Assembly (NCBI GenBank): GCA_030248195.1
Contig: JASAND010030573.1
Span: forward strand, 1 to 64,000
From: Trissonchulus latispiculum
Lineage: Eukaryota; Nematoda; Enoplea; Enoplida; Ironidae
Reading direction: 5' to 3'
DNA: 64,000 nucleotides
Numbering within the stretch: the stretch's first letter is position 1; each line of letters opens with the position of its first letter. The notes under the pieces are model-generated. The model was not told where the DNA came from and did not search any database. It saw only the letters and a list, made by a program, of their open reading frames with translations. Both the position numbers and the translations under genes were made by a program. This document shows, piece by piece, positions 1-11,960 of the stretch.

Positions 1-539
1 TTTACGCCCCATTTAATTTCTGTGCCTGGCATTCTTTTGTCTCGGCTGTTTCTCCTTAGGAGTCTGGGAGTCAGGTTTGTATTGTTTTGTTATCTTTGTC
101 TCAAAATTCTGTTCTGGTGCCATTGTGTTTTGTCATTTTGAATTCTATAGGTAAATTGCTGTCCTTTTGTATTATTTTTGGCATAATTTGGATGTTCGAG
201 TAAACTCGTACTTTTGATAAAGTAAATTCGTATTTTTAGTTAGATCGTCTCCTTTTTACTGTAGGCTAGGGTGATTGGAGCGAGTTGAATCTGACCTGCG
301 CACACTCTGTTGAACTGCTGCAATCTTCGAGAGTTCCAGAAATTCGCTTGTCGGGGGTCACGCTCTCAGAGCGTACTTTCTACCAGTTTATTTCTGTGAT
401 TTAAATTCGTTTGTCCAGAGATCGTTTAGTCCAAATCTCTACAGCGGGAAGCTGTTGCTGCTGTGAATGCCCGCTATGGGTCTAGGTTTGCCGATGTGAG
501 ACAGGAAGCAGGCCTGCTCAGTTCACTCACTCAGCCAAT
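1..539. other. no gene recognised
   Basis: T-rich sequence with no open frame of useful length and no repeat partner that I could find elsewhere in the window. Confidence 0.4.
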
Positions 540-1582
540 GTTTAAACTCCCGTAGGTGGAGTCGTAGATAGAGGAATTGGTAGACCACTCAAAAATACTC
601 AGATTTTGCAGCTGGAGAAAGAAATTCAAGAGTTAGGACCAGAAACGTCATTCACCCTATTATCGAGCGCCTAATGCGGTGTCTCAGGTTAATTATGCGT
701 TAAGACTGGGCGCAGGAGAGCCCTTGATAGCCACTCGCAGAGGTTGGATCGGGAATTGTATAGTCAGCCTGCTTATCAAAAAAAAATTGCGAGTTAAGAT
801 TCCTCAGTTGTATAAAGGTCAGGGCAAGAGTGAGTTCGATCTAGGTTCTCCGTTTCATCCTGATCACCCTCGCTCAGCTGGAAATTTTGATCCAGTGCCC
901 CCCCCCCCGGGTGAGTGGGCCCAACGCCACCTGCCAATCAGGTTCTACTGCAGTTAGGGTCAGAATTTTCTCCAAGTCGAAGCCTTCTCAGGTTGTTGGA
1001 GTTTCCGGTCCTCAGCAATCTGTTAAGTCGTACGCAGCTGTTTCTGCCGAGCCTAATGGGAAGCCCTTGCAGCCTCAGGCCGGGAATAGCGGTTCAGACG
1101 TTCAGGGAAAGCCTGGTTTGTCAGTTTCTAGAAATACTCCAGGGTCTGTAGCTAGTAGCTGCTCAAAAGATTGTAATGTGACACGAGTGCAGCGACATTT
1201 GTTAGCGGAGCTTAATAATGTAGGGGACGAGAAGGATTCTTTGCCTCTCCCTCCGCCCATGCCCTCCTTTGATGATTATGAGGCTGGAATTCAGTTTGCC
1301 GAATGGCAGGGTCAGTTAGCGGTAATCCTGAAGCAACTGAGTAGTGAGATTTCTTTTTTGGTTCAGAAGCAGCAGAAAGCTAATGCCATACCTGCTGCTG
1401 CTGAAGGAATTCAATTAGGGTTGTTGCTGGAATTGCAGGAGCAACGGATCTGTAAGGTGGTAAGATTCCGTCTTGACCTCCCAAGAGGTCTTGAAATAGG
1501 AAGACGGCCGGAATTAATAAGATTGCCCGTCATTGAGATCCCACTAGCTCAGTGCCTCTCAGAAAGTCAATTTGGATCATAA
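540..1582 (+). pseudogene. unrecognised coding-like stretch, broken
   Basis: Several overlapping plus-strand frames read as plausible protein but none is complete. One frame around 550-670 reads GIGRPLKNTQILQLEKEIQE and then stops; 679-957 is open for 92 codons and 887-1582 for 231 codons. The last is rich in Ser, Pro and Gln early and has a helical, Leu/Glu/Gln-rich part around residues 100-185. It contains a C9 homopolymer near 900, where the two frames overlap, so an indel there may have split one gene. No family is recognised. It could be a decayed retroelement gag/ORF1 or chance open frame. Confidence 0.25.
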
Positions 1583-1759
1583 AATTTGGATCAATTGCTC
1601 AATTTAAAGAAATCACAGAAGTTACTTTGGCTGGCGGGGCATGTTTTGACCAAATTTCGCCAACTGACATCACGTGTTTAGCTAGCTATCATTACGGCTT
1701 AAAAAACCTAAATTTTGCTAAAGCTCCATATGATAGATTTGAATGCGGTTGGTGAAAGA

Positions 1760-2400
1760 GCACAAAAAGAGCTTTACAATTATATGCATATCTTTTGTGT
1801 ACGTGGTTTCTACCAAAAGTTACAGGCAGTTGAATATATGGAAAGGTTACATTGACAATTACCACTGTGTATGGCAAAGTAAAACAATTGTTCGAAATTG
1901 AATTCTACAGATTATTTTATAATGCATTTGTGTTGGATTTGTTTATTATTTTATGAAATACAGTATGCAACTTATTAAAAGCATAACATATGCGCAAAAC
2001 AGAAGAAACTAGTTTCTAAATATCCCAAATTAGTTTTCTCATAAATGCTTCAACCAATGTTGCTCAAATTTTGCATGTACGTTTATTGGAAAGGTACGTA
2101 GGAGCAATTTTTTAGTTTTTGTTGAAAACGCATATTCCATGAAATATTGATTTTCAAAGTTTTTGAACAATTTGAACAACAACAAATTCTCAAAATTGCC
2201 TAAATCGAGCAACTGAAAAAATTGCCCCTGTGTTAAGTTTAATTTTACATTGTTGCAAAACTTGAGCTTTTCATTGAGCCGTCAATGAATGACACCTTTT
2301 TAAAAATATAAGCTTATCCATGTTGTGTAGATCGCAAGCCAAGCACTGGATTCTTGATATTCTACATACTGCTAGTATTTAACACCACGAACACTGCTGA
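1760..2400. other. non-coding AT-rich stretch
   Basis: No ORF, RNA gene or repeat boundary could be supported here. Confidence 0.4.
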
Positions 2401-2410
2401 AAATTTGAAA

Positions 2411-2750
2411 TGGATTCGTTGAACATTGAACTGAGGAGAGCCGTTCCCGGCAATGCAAGCGCCCAATTAAGGGTATTAGAAAGAAAGATAAACAAAGGAA
2501 GAAACAGTTGGAAAGACGTAATCACACTCAGGTAGAGCACAAGAAAAGGTTGAGGGAAAGAAGAATTCTCTGGAGATCCAGAATGCAGCGAATTCAGGAA
2601 AGATATCCTTCTAAAGTTAGTAGTCAGTTAGTTAGTTCCTCGGTTAGTACCGAAACCCGTATTGTATCCGTTCTGAGCAGGGGGGCACACGTTCTGATTC
2701 CTGAATTTCACGGATATTTGGTACACGTGAAGCAAACTGTTGATTTCTAG
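2411..2750 (+). other. short basic open frames, doubtful
   Basis: An ATG at 2411 opens a 41-codon frame that reads as natural protein (MDSLNIELRR start) and stops. A second frame from about 2508 continues with 80 very Arg/Lys-rich codons. This may be a frameshifted start of a decayed retroelement protein; no family is recognised. Confidence 0.18.
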
Positions 2751-2836
2751 AGTATTTCTTCCGACTATGGGCGTAGTAGCGGGAACTATTCCGATAATTT
2801 GCATTTCTATTATACGTATTTGGAGGAAATGTAAAC

Positions 2837-3720
2837 AAGTAGGCCCCAAAAGGGGCAATATTCCTTAGTCGATCTGTAAAAATTTCTTTAAGAAATTAAG
2901 AAAAACCGTCTTCAAACAATTCGCAGTTATCGTTATTCTGAATATATAAATGTAAATCGGATCACAACTTCCGTCAGCTAGCAGTTAAATAGGACGGTCT
3001 AGCTGCTTACCGTTGATGCTTGATTGATGACAACAAGGACAAGCTCTCCATATTATTAAATTCTAAGTCTATTCTCATGAAATTTCCAATGAAATAAACT
3101 ATTTTCAAACTATGCTCTATGAGAAATAGTTTATCCCACATTAATCCTTTTAATCTTAATATTATAAGTATGTGATATAATGAATAATGGTTTTCACTAA
3201 CCATGGAGGAATCGTATTTTGCTAGTGCTGTTTAATGAAACCATTTATTCACTTCAGGGAAAATTAATCAGACGTGATCTCAATTTTTGCTTCAAATTCG
3301 CTGAGATGAGTTGAGTCAACTCAAGCTTCCGCAATCTGGTCCTTTCTTTTTTACGGCCGGATTAAACTTTAAGGATGAGCTCAATGCCAATCTTCAAACA
3401 GCCCTTCTACTTCTACGCCTACGTGTAGCTCCGAAGCTACTCTGTAGCGCCAAAAATATGCAATCTTTTGGATTGCTGACAGTTGAGATCTGCGAAGAAC
3501 TTTCAAATTCTATCGCTTAAATATCTTGTAGCCTAATTTGCATAATTAGCTTCAGCAAAAAAGAGCCCTATACTAGGCCTGTGTTGAAGATGGGGATCGC
3601 TGCACAAAATAGAGAAAATACGGATAAAATAATAATAGAGAAAGGATCCGTTTTATACATTCCTGCTCCAGCAGGAATAAAAACCTCGTTGAAACTTTCT
3701 ATTATTACATATACCATGAT
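2837..3720. repeat. diverged interspersed repeat, copy 1
   Basis: Shares scattered blocks in the same order with 11149-11960. Both start with an AAAAGGGGCAATATTCCTTA block followed by CTGTAAAAATTTCT. Later both have GAGCTC near a GTAGCTCC/GTGGAGCTCC block, a GCCCTATACTA/GTCCTATACTA block, and TTTTATACATTCCTG. Gaps and substitutions are frequent, so both copies are old. No coding capacity. Confidence 0.5.
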
Positions 3721-4126
3721 TTACAGGAAAAAAATGAAATCAACGGCTGAGCTAAAACATTTGCTGATGATTCTGTTGATTCTGTCGCTAATTAGAACCA
3801 TTCTGAAGAGATCGAGGGAAAAGGAATGGGGGATTTGGACTATTCAATCCCTCTACCAATTTACGTATATCCAAGTTTGGCAACAAGCTTTGCAATTCCG
3901 ACTGTAACAAATTTGGGGGATTTTCTGAGGAATTTTGAGAATTTCGACCCAACATTACATCCGCATACGTAGGTGTAAAAATCGTACAAATCTGATTAGT
4001 ACATAAAACTTTTTCGTCAAGGAAAATGTTTCGAAAGACCCTCCAAAATTTTGGGTTTTTTCTAACACCAAATCAACTTGCGCATTTTTTAAGTTATACA
4101 CGTGCTTGGCTTTTCAGGTGGAGATT

Positions 4127-5535
4127 CTACTGAGGAGGAGCACCCCCGGAATTTACAGTGCTCTCTGCTAGCTCAAAACCGTGTAAATGGTTGACCAACT
4201 GACAAGTAGGGTCTATTTTTTGTGAGAAAATTGATGCCATTTTGACGCTTTGTCCGAAAACTCCGACCAATAAAGTCCACAAAAACATTCGCATTTTGAT
4301 TCCGGTTATTGGAATTTTCTCCTCGACGGCCCCCTCGACCTTCATAGTTTACTCGGTTTGCTCTGTTCCAATTTCGACCAGTATTTGGTTGGAATGGTTA
4401 GTATTATCGTAGTTTCGGTTGATATTCTGATTCACTTTGGAATTACCACGATTTCCAAATCCAAATCCAATTTGGATTAATACCTCTGCCTCTAAATCCA
4501 AAATTCTTTTGGCGATTTAGAGAGCATTGCTTTGATACATGACCATTTTCTACATTCATTGCAAATCCTTTGTTCTTCAGATTTTTCATCCACCGGTTTT
4601 TTCCTTCGTTTCCGTAAATGCTAGTACAGCATTTACTGCACCAGACGCTGTGCTCGTTGACGGTTTTTTTGAGTCTGCTGGCTCACCTTTCGTATCTTCT
4701 AAAACCTCTGAGCCTTGGGAATTTTGAGCTTTTTAAGTTCTTCTTCTAGTTCCTTGAGCTTTAGGTCCATAGGGTCAAGTTTTTCTGTCTCGTCCGAAGA
4801 AACTGTACAAACTTTAGCCTTAGCTTTTCTCCGTTTATATTTTAACTTGGTTTTTGCTGCCTTTTCAGATTTTTCGGATTTTCCGACTCTGCTGAGTCAG
4901 AGTCGTATTCTTCTTCGACACGAGAAAGTTGTACCACGATTTTTTTGCAGTTTTGCCATTGTGTGACTCCAACATCTCCGAAAGTAAGGAAACACCAACG
5001 CTTTTAAGACCCTCCCTGAGTTGCTCGAAAATATACACACCCCTTTCATCGTCAGCAGCTTTGGGAAAAGAGCCAAAATTTCCAAATCCGAAACAAAGTC
5101 CGGAATGTTTTTACTGAATTTTTGAGTACGTACATAAAATTGCTTAGAATGCCTGTTGATGAATTTTTCACCCCGTTTTGCCAACACAATCGAATAAAAA
5201 TCATCTTCCATTATATAATTTGCCTTAGCAATGGTCTCAAAACTAGCAATCCATTCTTCGGGAGTAAGAAAGGAATCCCTCGCGTTACAATAATTCAAAT
5301 CCTTAAAAAGAGTACGAATTCTGAAGTTCGGCCATTTAACACTCGTTTTCTCACGTAAACGAGCACGTAATCGTGTTTGCAGATTTCTATTCTCTTCAGG
5401 AATCTGATTAATCGTATCAGAGTATCGGTCAAACATATCCCAAATTCTAGCAAAGCTTGTGTTAGGTATGTTCTCTTCTAAAATTGATTCAATGACTAAA
5501 AAAGCTCGAACACTACTCCAGAAAATTCGTCAAAA
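4127..5535 (-). pseudogene. retroelement gag-like relic
   Basis: On the minus strand a frame open from about 5535 to 4897 (about 210 codons) encodes a hydrophilic helical protein with the segment LTPEEWIASFETIAKANYI, reminiscent of retrotransposon capsid regions (W...FE..A pattern). Downstream, in shifted frames, come a Lys/Glu-rich coiled-coil-like segment (about 4730-4800), a CNEC fragment (about 4560), an Asn/Arg/Gly-rich stretch (about 4310-4400) and a 72-codon frame (4127-4345). Coiled coil followed by basic Gly/Arg/Asn-rich sequence fits a decayed Gag, but no intact CCHC knuckle remains. Family assignment is an inference. Confidence 0.33.
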
Positions 5536-7024
5536 TGAAAAATAAAGCCTCAATCGGCCCCTTGTAAACCAAAAGTTACCAAATCGTCGGAAAAATTTCC
5601 CCAAAACCAAGACATGTTTAAACTCAGTAAGGAGAGATTAAGGAAATATTTTTATCAAGGACATTTGCTGTTGAAAATTGATAAATGGTCAACTACGTCC
5701 AAACATTGGTAAACGTTGGAGGTGGGGGGTACAAAATCAACTAAAAATTAAGTTTCCTAGCACAAAGTTAAGCAAAAATCCTCCTAGAACGGCGTTTTGC
5801 GTTTAGGATGGTCGTGTTTTCAAGCAATTTGGCATAAGATTCACTCAAAATTGGTTTGGGGAGGCAATAGGAGTAGCAGCAGTAGCAGTAGCAGCAGTAC
5901 CCCGTAACTGTAATCTTTCTTTCAGGGACGGAACTCTCTTTTCCAGCACACAGGAAAAGTTGAGTGTGAGTCGTCACCTGGAGACTGCACAACGTATCCG
6001 AAAACTCGAATCCCCTGTGGCATTCTAATTTGTTCAATTATTAGCATGGTGGTAACATGACTTGTTCAATTTTGTTAAAATGGCACAAATCAGAGCCCGA
6101 GTAGAACTATAAGTATAGAGCCCAAAACCCCAGACGAAACTTTAAGGCAGACACACGCAATCGGTCACTACCATTAATTATACGGGAACCTGAGTAGTTA
6201 AAATAATACTTTTGGCAATAACAACAATGTAGTAAAAAGCTGAGTAACAATTGTAGGTATCTTATGAAGACTACTTTTCATGTAATCACTGTATTATATT
6301 TTGACTTCATAGACGATCCAGTTTTGTAGTATCTGAATACTGAAGCTTATGAAAGTAGTTAAATTTCGAAAAAAGAAAGCATTTAAATTGGAAGAGATTT
6401 GGCTCAAATCGGTAGCTTTTCCGTAAAAAGTACTATTTATTCTCAGAAACTGTTTACAACCAGCTTAAGGGGGGGCGACTAAAATGGGGGTGCCCCGAAT
6501 TTGTCCGATTGGCCTACTTTTTGGCGAAGTTATAGAGCATGGGTGTGGTCAAAAAATACTTGGTCGTTGGTTCTTATCTGCCTTCCCTCCATGCGCAGCC
6601 GTCGGGTTTATGTGCCCGGCCCCCCTTTTTCACAACTACCAACATAATTAATTAAAAATCTCTGCTGGCTGCAAGACCCTAGTTTCAAGGTTGCCATTTG
6701 CCAGTATGATTTGGCACATGTGCTCCTATTTGCAAAAAATACTAGAGTCTCTATCTTATCTGCATCTAAGGGAATTACTCTTCAAAGTAGAAGTTTCGGC
6801 ACAAATTTAAACATTTTTGGCTAACGAATGGAAAATTTTAATACTGGTGCGAGCTATAAGGCTGTAATTTGGCATATACAGAGGTCCTATAGGAGTACTC
6901 ATTTGTACCAAACGGCAAGAAATTATGCCGCCTGAAAATATTTTATGTCAACTTTAATCTTCAAAAATTGCCAAAATCGACATTCTTAGCCTGGCGTATC
7001 CTGAGTAGAAGCTTTCTGCAGCCT
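5536..7024. other. non-coding, with short GTAGCA microsatellite
   Basis: No gene supported. A GTAGCA/GCA-type simple repeat lies at about 5871-5904. Confidence 0.4.
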
Positions 7025-7366
7025 AGCCCGGTTCACACTTGGCAATCTGCAGGCAATCTACTTGCCAGCAATTTAAGGGCAATGGCAATATTGCCAGCAA
7101 TGCATCCGTTCACACTGCATTGCCAAGATTGCCGGCAATATAGCGGGAAATTTAAAATTTTAATCCAGCGGCATTCTGTAGGCCCCTATATTTACGTGTT
7201 TAATTGCCGCAGAGCTTGCTCACTTTCCTAGTTGAGATTGCCAATTGACAGCAATATTGCTGGCAATTTTTACTCTGTTCACACTAGCAATAAATGAGCA
7301 ATCTGGTAGCGATCTTATTGCTGGCAATTATATTGCCGGCAATTATTGCCTAGTGTGAACCGGGCT
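7025..7366. mobile_element. MITE with AGCCCGGTTCACACT ends
   Basis: The left end AGCCCGGTTCACACTTGGCA and the right end TGCCTAGTGTGAACCGGGCT are inverted copies with one mismatch. The interior is full of short TTGCCAGCAA / ATTGCCGGCAAT subterminal repeats and has no ORF of its own; the 87-codon frame here is an artefact of the repeats. The GTTCACACTAGGCAA core is shared with the element at 13212-13555, suggesting the same PIF/Harbinger-type family. No clean target duplication is visible. Confidence 0.7.
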
Positions 7367-7376
7367 TTAGGTAAAG

Positions 7377-7757
7377 TTTTGATAATTAGGCTCAGTTTCC
7401 GATAATTAGGTACAATTTCTGATAATTAGGTAAATTTTTGATAATTACGCTCAGTTTCTGATAATTAGGTAAATTTTTGATAATTAGGCTCAGTTTCTGA
7501 TAATTAAGTACAATATCTGATAATTAGGTAAAGTTTTGATAATTAGGCTCAGTTTCCGATAATTAGGTACAATTTCTGATAATTAGGTAAATTTTTGATA
7601 ATTAGGCTCAGTTTGTGATAATTAGGTACAATTTTTGATAATAAGGTAAATTTCTTATAATTAGGTACAGTTCTGATAATTAGGTACAATTTCTGATAAT
7701 TAGGTGCATTTCTGATAATTAGGTAAATTTTTGATAATTAGGCTCATTTTCTGATAA
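7377..7757. repeat. tandem array, ~19-20 bp GATAATTAGG units
   Basis: About 20 consecutive units begin with GATAATTAGG and differ in the following bases: GTAAA-TTTT, CTCAGTTTC or TACAATTTCT variants. The three variants often recur in the same order, giving a partial ~58-60 bp higher-order period. The array starts directly after the miniature element that ends at 7366. Confidence 0.9.
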
Positions 7758-7816
7758 TTTACTGTGGAAGGAAACATCTGGAGTTTTATGAGATATCGAT
7801 TTTTAGTGTAATTTTT
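7755..7816. repeat. 62-bp block repeated at 11621-11682
   Basis: A block containing ACTGTGGAAGGAAACATCTG occurs here immediately after the tandem array and again at 11621-11682. I count one mismatch over 62 bases, far closer than the surrounding old repeats. Confidence 0.8.
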
Positions 7817-7829
7817 CCTGCTGCACCTC

Positions 7830-10025
7830 AGCGCAGCAGGTCTATTATGTTTGCTCGGCCCGAGCCCTCACACGCATTTTGCTTGATAAATATACTCTTC
7901 ACCGTAAATGCGTGTAAACAATGGTGTAAGATAGGGCTAGTATGATTTGTGTGTGAAATCTTGTCTTTAATTTCAAAGAACTTCTGTTTCCGATTTATAT
8001 ACATATTACGCATATAGGAATTATTTTTTTGCTAGTGACTTAGCATTTTAGGCACTCATCTGAGGCCCCTTTATGCTGCCTCTCCGTAGGCCGCAAGCGG
8101 ACGGAGAGACGAAGGTCAAGGACAGAAAACAAGACACCCAAGCCAAGCTGGCGTACGGTTATTTCGGACACACCCAGGGTAACATATGTCGTTTCCCGGC
8201 ATATGCTGCCCCCCGCATGCCAATATAGGAATTACTTTCAATTGCAAAATCGGAAATGTCTATTCTCCCTTCTATTTGATGACTCATCGTTACAGTTAAA
8301 CTTTTGTCATTAATATCTCAGCTCAGCAAAGATTTCTCAAATATAATAAAGCTTACAGGAACATGTGCTATTACATACAAATGCTGAATAGTTTAAACTT
8401 TATTTTCGATATAAAGGTGAATTCCTCAATCTCTGTAAAAATTTTTAAAAAACGTTTTGCACGTTTATATTTTCTGTAGTAAGCAATTAAGAGCTCTCGT
8501 ATAAAAATAGCTGCGCAGCAGGTTTACAATCACTTAAATGTCCGTCCAGCGGAAACTTGCTTGTTAGATGAAACTATTTACTTGCTGCAGTCTTTGCAAA
8601 GACGAGTAAGTGGAAAACTCGTTCAGTCTACTTCAAGCCTTTTCAAAACTCTCATTCGGACGAAGCTTAACTGTACTGAACATGCAATGCCATGAATGTG
8701 CTGCAAAAATGATTTTACTGTCTTTTTTGTATTTTTTCCAATCAGCATTTAACACACTGTGAAGATTTCATTGGGTTACTCAAATTATTGAGGTAGTGCC
8801 AACTTGATAAACACTCAACGACATAAATTACGTAGTGCAGGGTCTTTTGTCAGTTATAGCTATTTTTTCTATTGGCGCCACACGCTCTGTTTCCGTTCAG
8901 TTGGGCTTCAAACGCGTGATTACAGTCTATACAATTTATCCTGGTCCATCTAATATACGCCCTTGAAGTTGTTTTTTGAACCTCCTCAGGCGCAGTGGTT
9001 TCGTACTACGCTACAAGTGGATCATGTCAAGTCTAGAATTTTAAAACTTCTATCACATCTCTGACTTCTAGCCAGAAGTCATGCAATGCCCAGCGAGTGC
9101 CTAAGGCACTTATCCCTCAGCTCTACGTTTATCCGTGATAACCCAAGGGCCGGCCGGTCGTCCTTTCGGGGATGTGTGCTCCCACAGCCTTGACAATTGC
9201 CTCGGGTAGGCTGCATGAGCGGCTACTCAGTGTCACCTCAAAGTTCAAAGTTGCTTTCAAAAAAAAGATGGCGGCACTACTCCTGACTGGATCACTGCAC
9301 TGTACGAGTGAGGCGTTCTTAAAAGAAGTTGTTTTTCCTAAGTTTCGTTTTCTTTAGTTTTCTTCTGTTTTTCTGTTCTTTGATAATAATTTACTGTGAA
9401 AATGTTCAAAGTTTGGTTCCATCTTGTTCCAGTCGGTCAGGGTAACTACAGGAGCTCAGCAGCCATAGACACACACGACATACCTGAAATTTTTAGTCAG
9501 AGATTTAGTTTACTCAGTCAAATCTCTACAACGTAATCAAATTTTCTATCAAATACAAATATACCCAATTTAGTTTTATCACGAAGTCCAATCCAGCCCA
9601 AGCAGGTAACCATTGAAACCATTAAAATGTCATTGTCGTTATTAAAGCCGTTAAGGATAACATACAAAAGTGCTCTTCCAGTATTTGTCGGCAGTTTTCG
9701 GGATGAAGTTTGTGCCGAAGTTGCACAGTGGATTCTAGAGTCTAAGCCGTTCGAGCAATCTTCCAACGGCGTACTCCATCGGCAGGAACACAATCTGAAC
9801 GCAGCTTAAAATGGAGCATCCCATCTAAAATTCATTTATTGACAATTGAAAATTAAAAAACTTTGAGTGACCAACAAAATACTACTTCCATGAAGCATTA
9901 AAAATAAATGGAAACCTTTTTATAAAAATAATGTTTATGGTACTGGGTATCGTATACCACATTTGGCGGGTTAACTTTATAAGAACTAACGGCGATGATT
10001 CGAAATAATCGCTTGCCTGCAATGT
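7830..10025. other. non-coding stretch
   Basis: No gene, RNA or element boundary supported. Open frames here are short and have no recognisable protein character. Confidence 0.35.
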
Positions 10026-10173
10026 GAAAGGTTGAAAATTGAAATCAAGAATTCAAGAAAAATGTCCAGGGTGGGGATCGAACCACTGAGCTTCGGATCG
10101 GAGTAGAACGCTCTACCACTGAGCCACACCCCCGGACGTTGAGAATAGTCTATTGCGCTGATTTCAACCTTTC
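10026..10173 (-). mobile_element. tRNA-core element bounded by inverted repeats, copy 1
   Basis: A 72-nt tRNA-like core on the minus strand (10065-10136) has an A box TGGCTCAGTGGTAGAGC, a B box GGTTCGATCCC, and an acceptor-like pairing TCCGGGG/CCCTGGA. The anticodon and T arms are degenerate, so it is unlikely to be a working tRNA. It is bracketed by GAAAGGTTGAAA (10026) and its inverted copy GATTTCAACCTTTC (10160-10173). The same arrangement recurs 330 bases downstream, so this is a mobile repeat rather than a lone tRNA gene. It could be a SINE or a tRNA-containing MITE. Confidence 0.7.
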
Positions 10174-10507
10174 GAAGTTGCTGATTTAACTATTCCCCTT
10201 GCTAATTGAAATTGGGCCTCGAATTCCCACGAATTGCAGGTCGGTCCTCAAATCCAAAAACTAATGTAGTCTAAGGGCGGCTTCCCGGATGCCTCATAAC
10301 CCGAGGCCATATCATACTTCATTCTACTTCAAAGCCTTTATAACCAAATCACATAAGAACCATATAACCATATATAGTATCCCGTAGCACCAAGGGTACC
10401 ACCATATAAACCGAACAGCAATTTTGGAGAGGAATTGTACCATAAGCATACGTAACGTAAGTTATCGCGAAGTTAGCGTAAATTAGCAGTTTGAAATTTG
10501 TACATGT

Positions 10508-10649
10508 GAAAGGTTGAAATCAGGATTGACGGATGTGAAGAAAAGTGTCCAGGACGAGGATCGAACCGCCGAGCTTTGGATTAAGAGTAGTACGCTCTAC
10601 CGCTTGCGCCACTTCCCCGGATATTGCGACTAGTTGATTTCAACCTCTC
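10508..10649 (-). mobile_element. tRNA-core element bounded by inverted repeats, copy 2
   Basis: Same design as copy 1: GAAAGGTTGAAATCA at 10508-10522 faces TGATTTCAACCTCTC at 10635-10649. A 74-nt minus-strand tRNA-like core lies between them (10548-10621) with A box TGGCGCAAGCGGTAGAGC, B box GGTTCGATCC and acceptor-like TCCGGGG/TCCTGGA. The core contains CTCTTAA, like a Lys(CTT) anticodon loop, but its stem does not pair. Copies 1 and 2 differ throughout the core, so neither is a recent duplicate of the other. Confidence 0.7.
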
Positions 10650-10659
10650 TGGGTTGCTG

Positions 10660-11148
10660 ATATTTAACATACATATTCCTAACAAAATCCTTATTCGTGA
10701 AAAAACGTTCCCAAATTTTGATGAATTGTTATTAATTTGTTACAGTTTTGCTGTGACAATCTATATATTTTGACCATTTATGCTTTACATCTCACCCAAT
10801 TTTTGTTTTTTCCTTTGCCCAATTCTTCCATCCTGCTTACGGCAGTAGCTCGTTGTGCCCGATCTGGAATAGGAGGCTTACCCTCTGAAATCCCACCTTG
10901 TTAACCTATGTGGGAATTCACACCTTTCTCTTTAATTTTGGTATTCCAATGAAGCAGTGGAAACACACTTTAAGTTTTGACCATGTCTAAGAATAGACAT
11001 TTTTTCGTAACAGTAAGTGGCCAGTAACGACAAGTAACATCAATTAAAACTTTGGACATAGTGAAGACAAAGTGCATCTGCATAATAGTGTATTTACGTA
11101 AATCCCTTAATTATGTATATTTTTATGAATTTAAACTTCAAAACGAAC
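10660..11148. other. non-coding stretch
   Basis: No feature supported. Confidence 0.35.
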
Positions 11149-11960
11149 AAGTTGGCCTCCAAAAGGGGCAATATTCCTTAGCGTACCTGTAAAAATTTCT
11201 GTAGGCAATGTCCAAAAATGCTTTTCGTATAAATACATACCTTCGATTTCATGCAAATGGGTACCTATCTCAAAGAATACTGTTTGTCTTCAACATTCCG
11301 TAGTTAGTTGACAGTTGAGTTGAACAGCACTACACTTCATTCAGATACTGGTTCTTCCATTAATGGCAGCCCAAGTCAAATTATCCCTTTAGTTTATGCC
11401 AAACTGCTACACTCTACTAACATATTTCGCATTATTGCTTTGATAGCACTGCCTAATCAGAACACATAAACTCTATTCACTTGACACGGAACAATATTTA
11501 ACAGGAATTAGCTGAATACCGCATCCATGGTATTAAATCAGTTCTGAAGTGGATTCATCTCTAAAAGGACAACTTTGAGAAAGATAAAAGTATGCTTTTC
11601 CCCTCGTTTGTACGCAGAAATAATTAACTGTGGAAGGAAACATCTGGAGTTTTATGAGATATCGATTTTTAGTGTAATTTTTTAGATTTATAGAAGGAGC
11701 TCAACGACTGAATTCATGTGTCTATGTGGAGCTCCAAAGCTACACTTAATACACGCCCACAAAGGCAATCGTGAAGATGCAAGAATACTGTAAATTCCAC
11801 CGCTTATATAGCTTCCAACCAAATTTACATAAACGAACTTCCGCAAAAAGCGTCCTATACTATGAAGTGTTGTGTTGAAGATATGGCTTCAACTGGCTGC
11901 AACAGAGAAAACACATGCTAACCGTAGAGCAATTTCATTTTATACATTCCTGTTGCAACG
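11149..11960. repeat. diverged interspersed repeat, copy 2
   Basis: Partner of 2837-3720 (same blocks in the same order). It also carries the 62-bp block at 11621-11682. A short GCAAT simple repeat follows at about 11952-11990. Confidence 0.5.

Noticed and set aside
7377..7757. CRISPR-like array
   Set aside because: Units are contiguous and degenerate with no unique spacers; surroundings are eukaryotic repeats.
10065..10136. Functional tRNA gene on the minus strand (Arg-like CCG loop)
   Set aside because: A and B boxes and acceptor pairing are present, but the anticodon and T stems do not pair and a diverged sister copy with the same inverted flanks lies nearby. A mobile tRNA-derived element fits better.
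10548..10621. Functional tRNA-Lys gene on the minus strand
   Set aside because: A CTCTTAA loop-like sequence is present but its flanking stem does not pair; same repeat context as copy 1.
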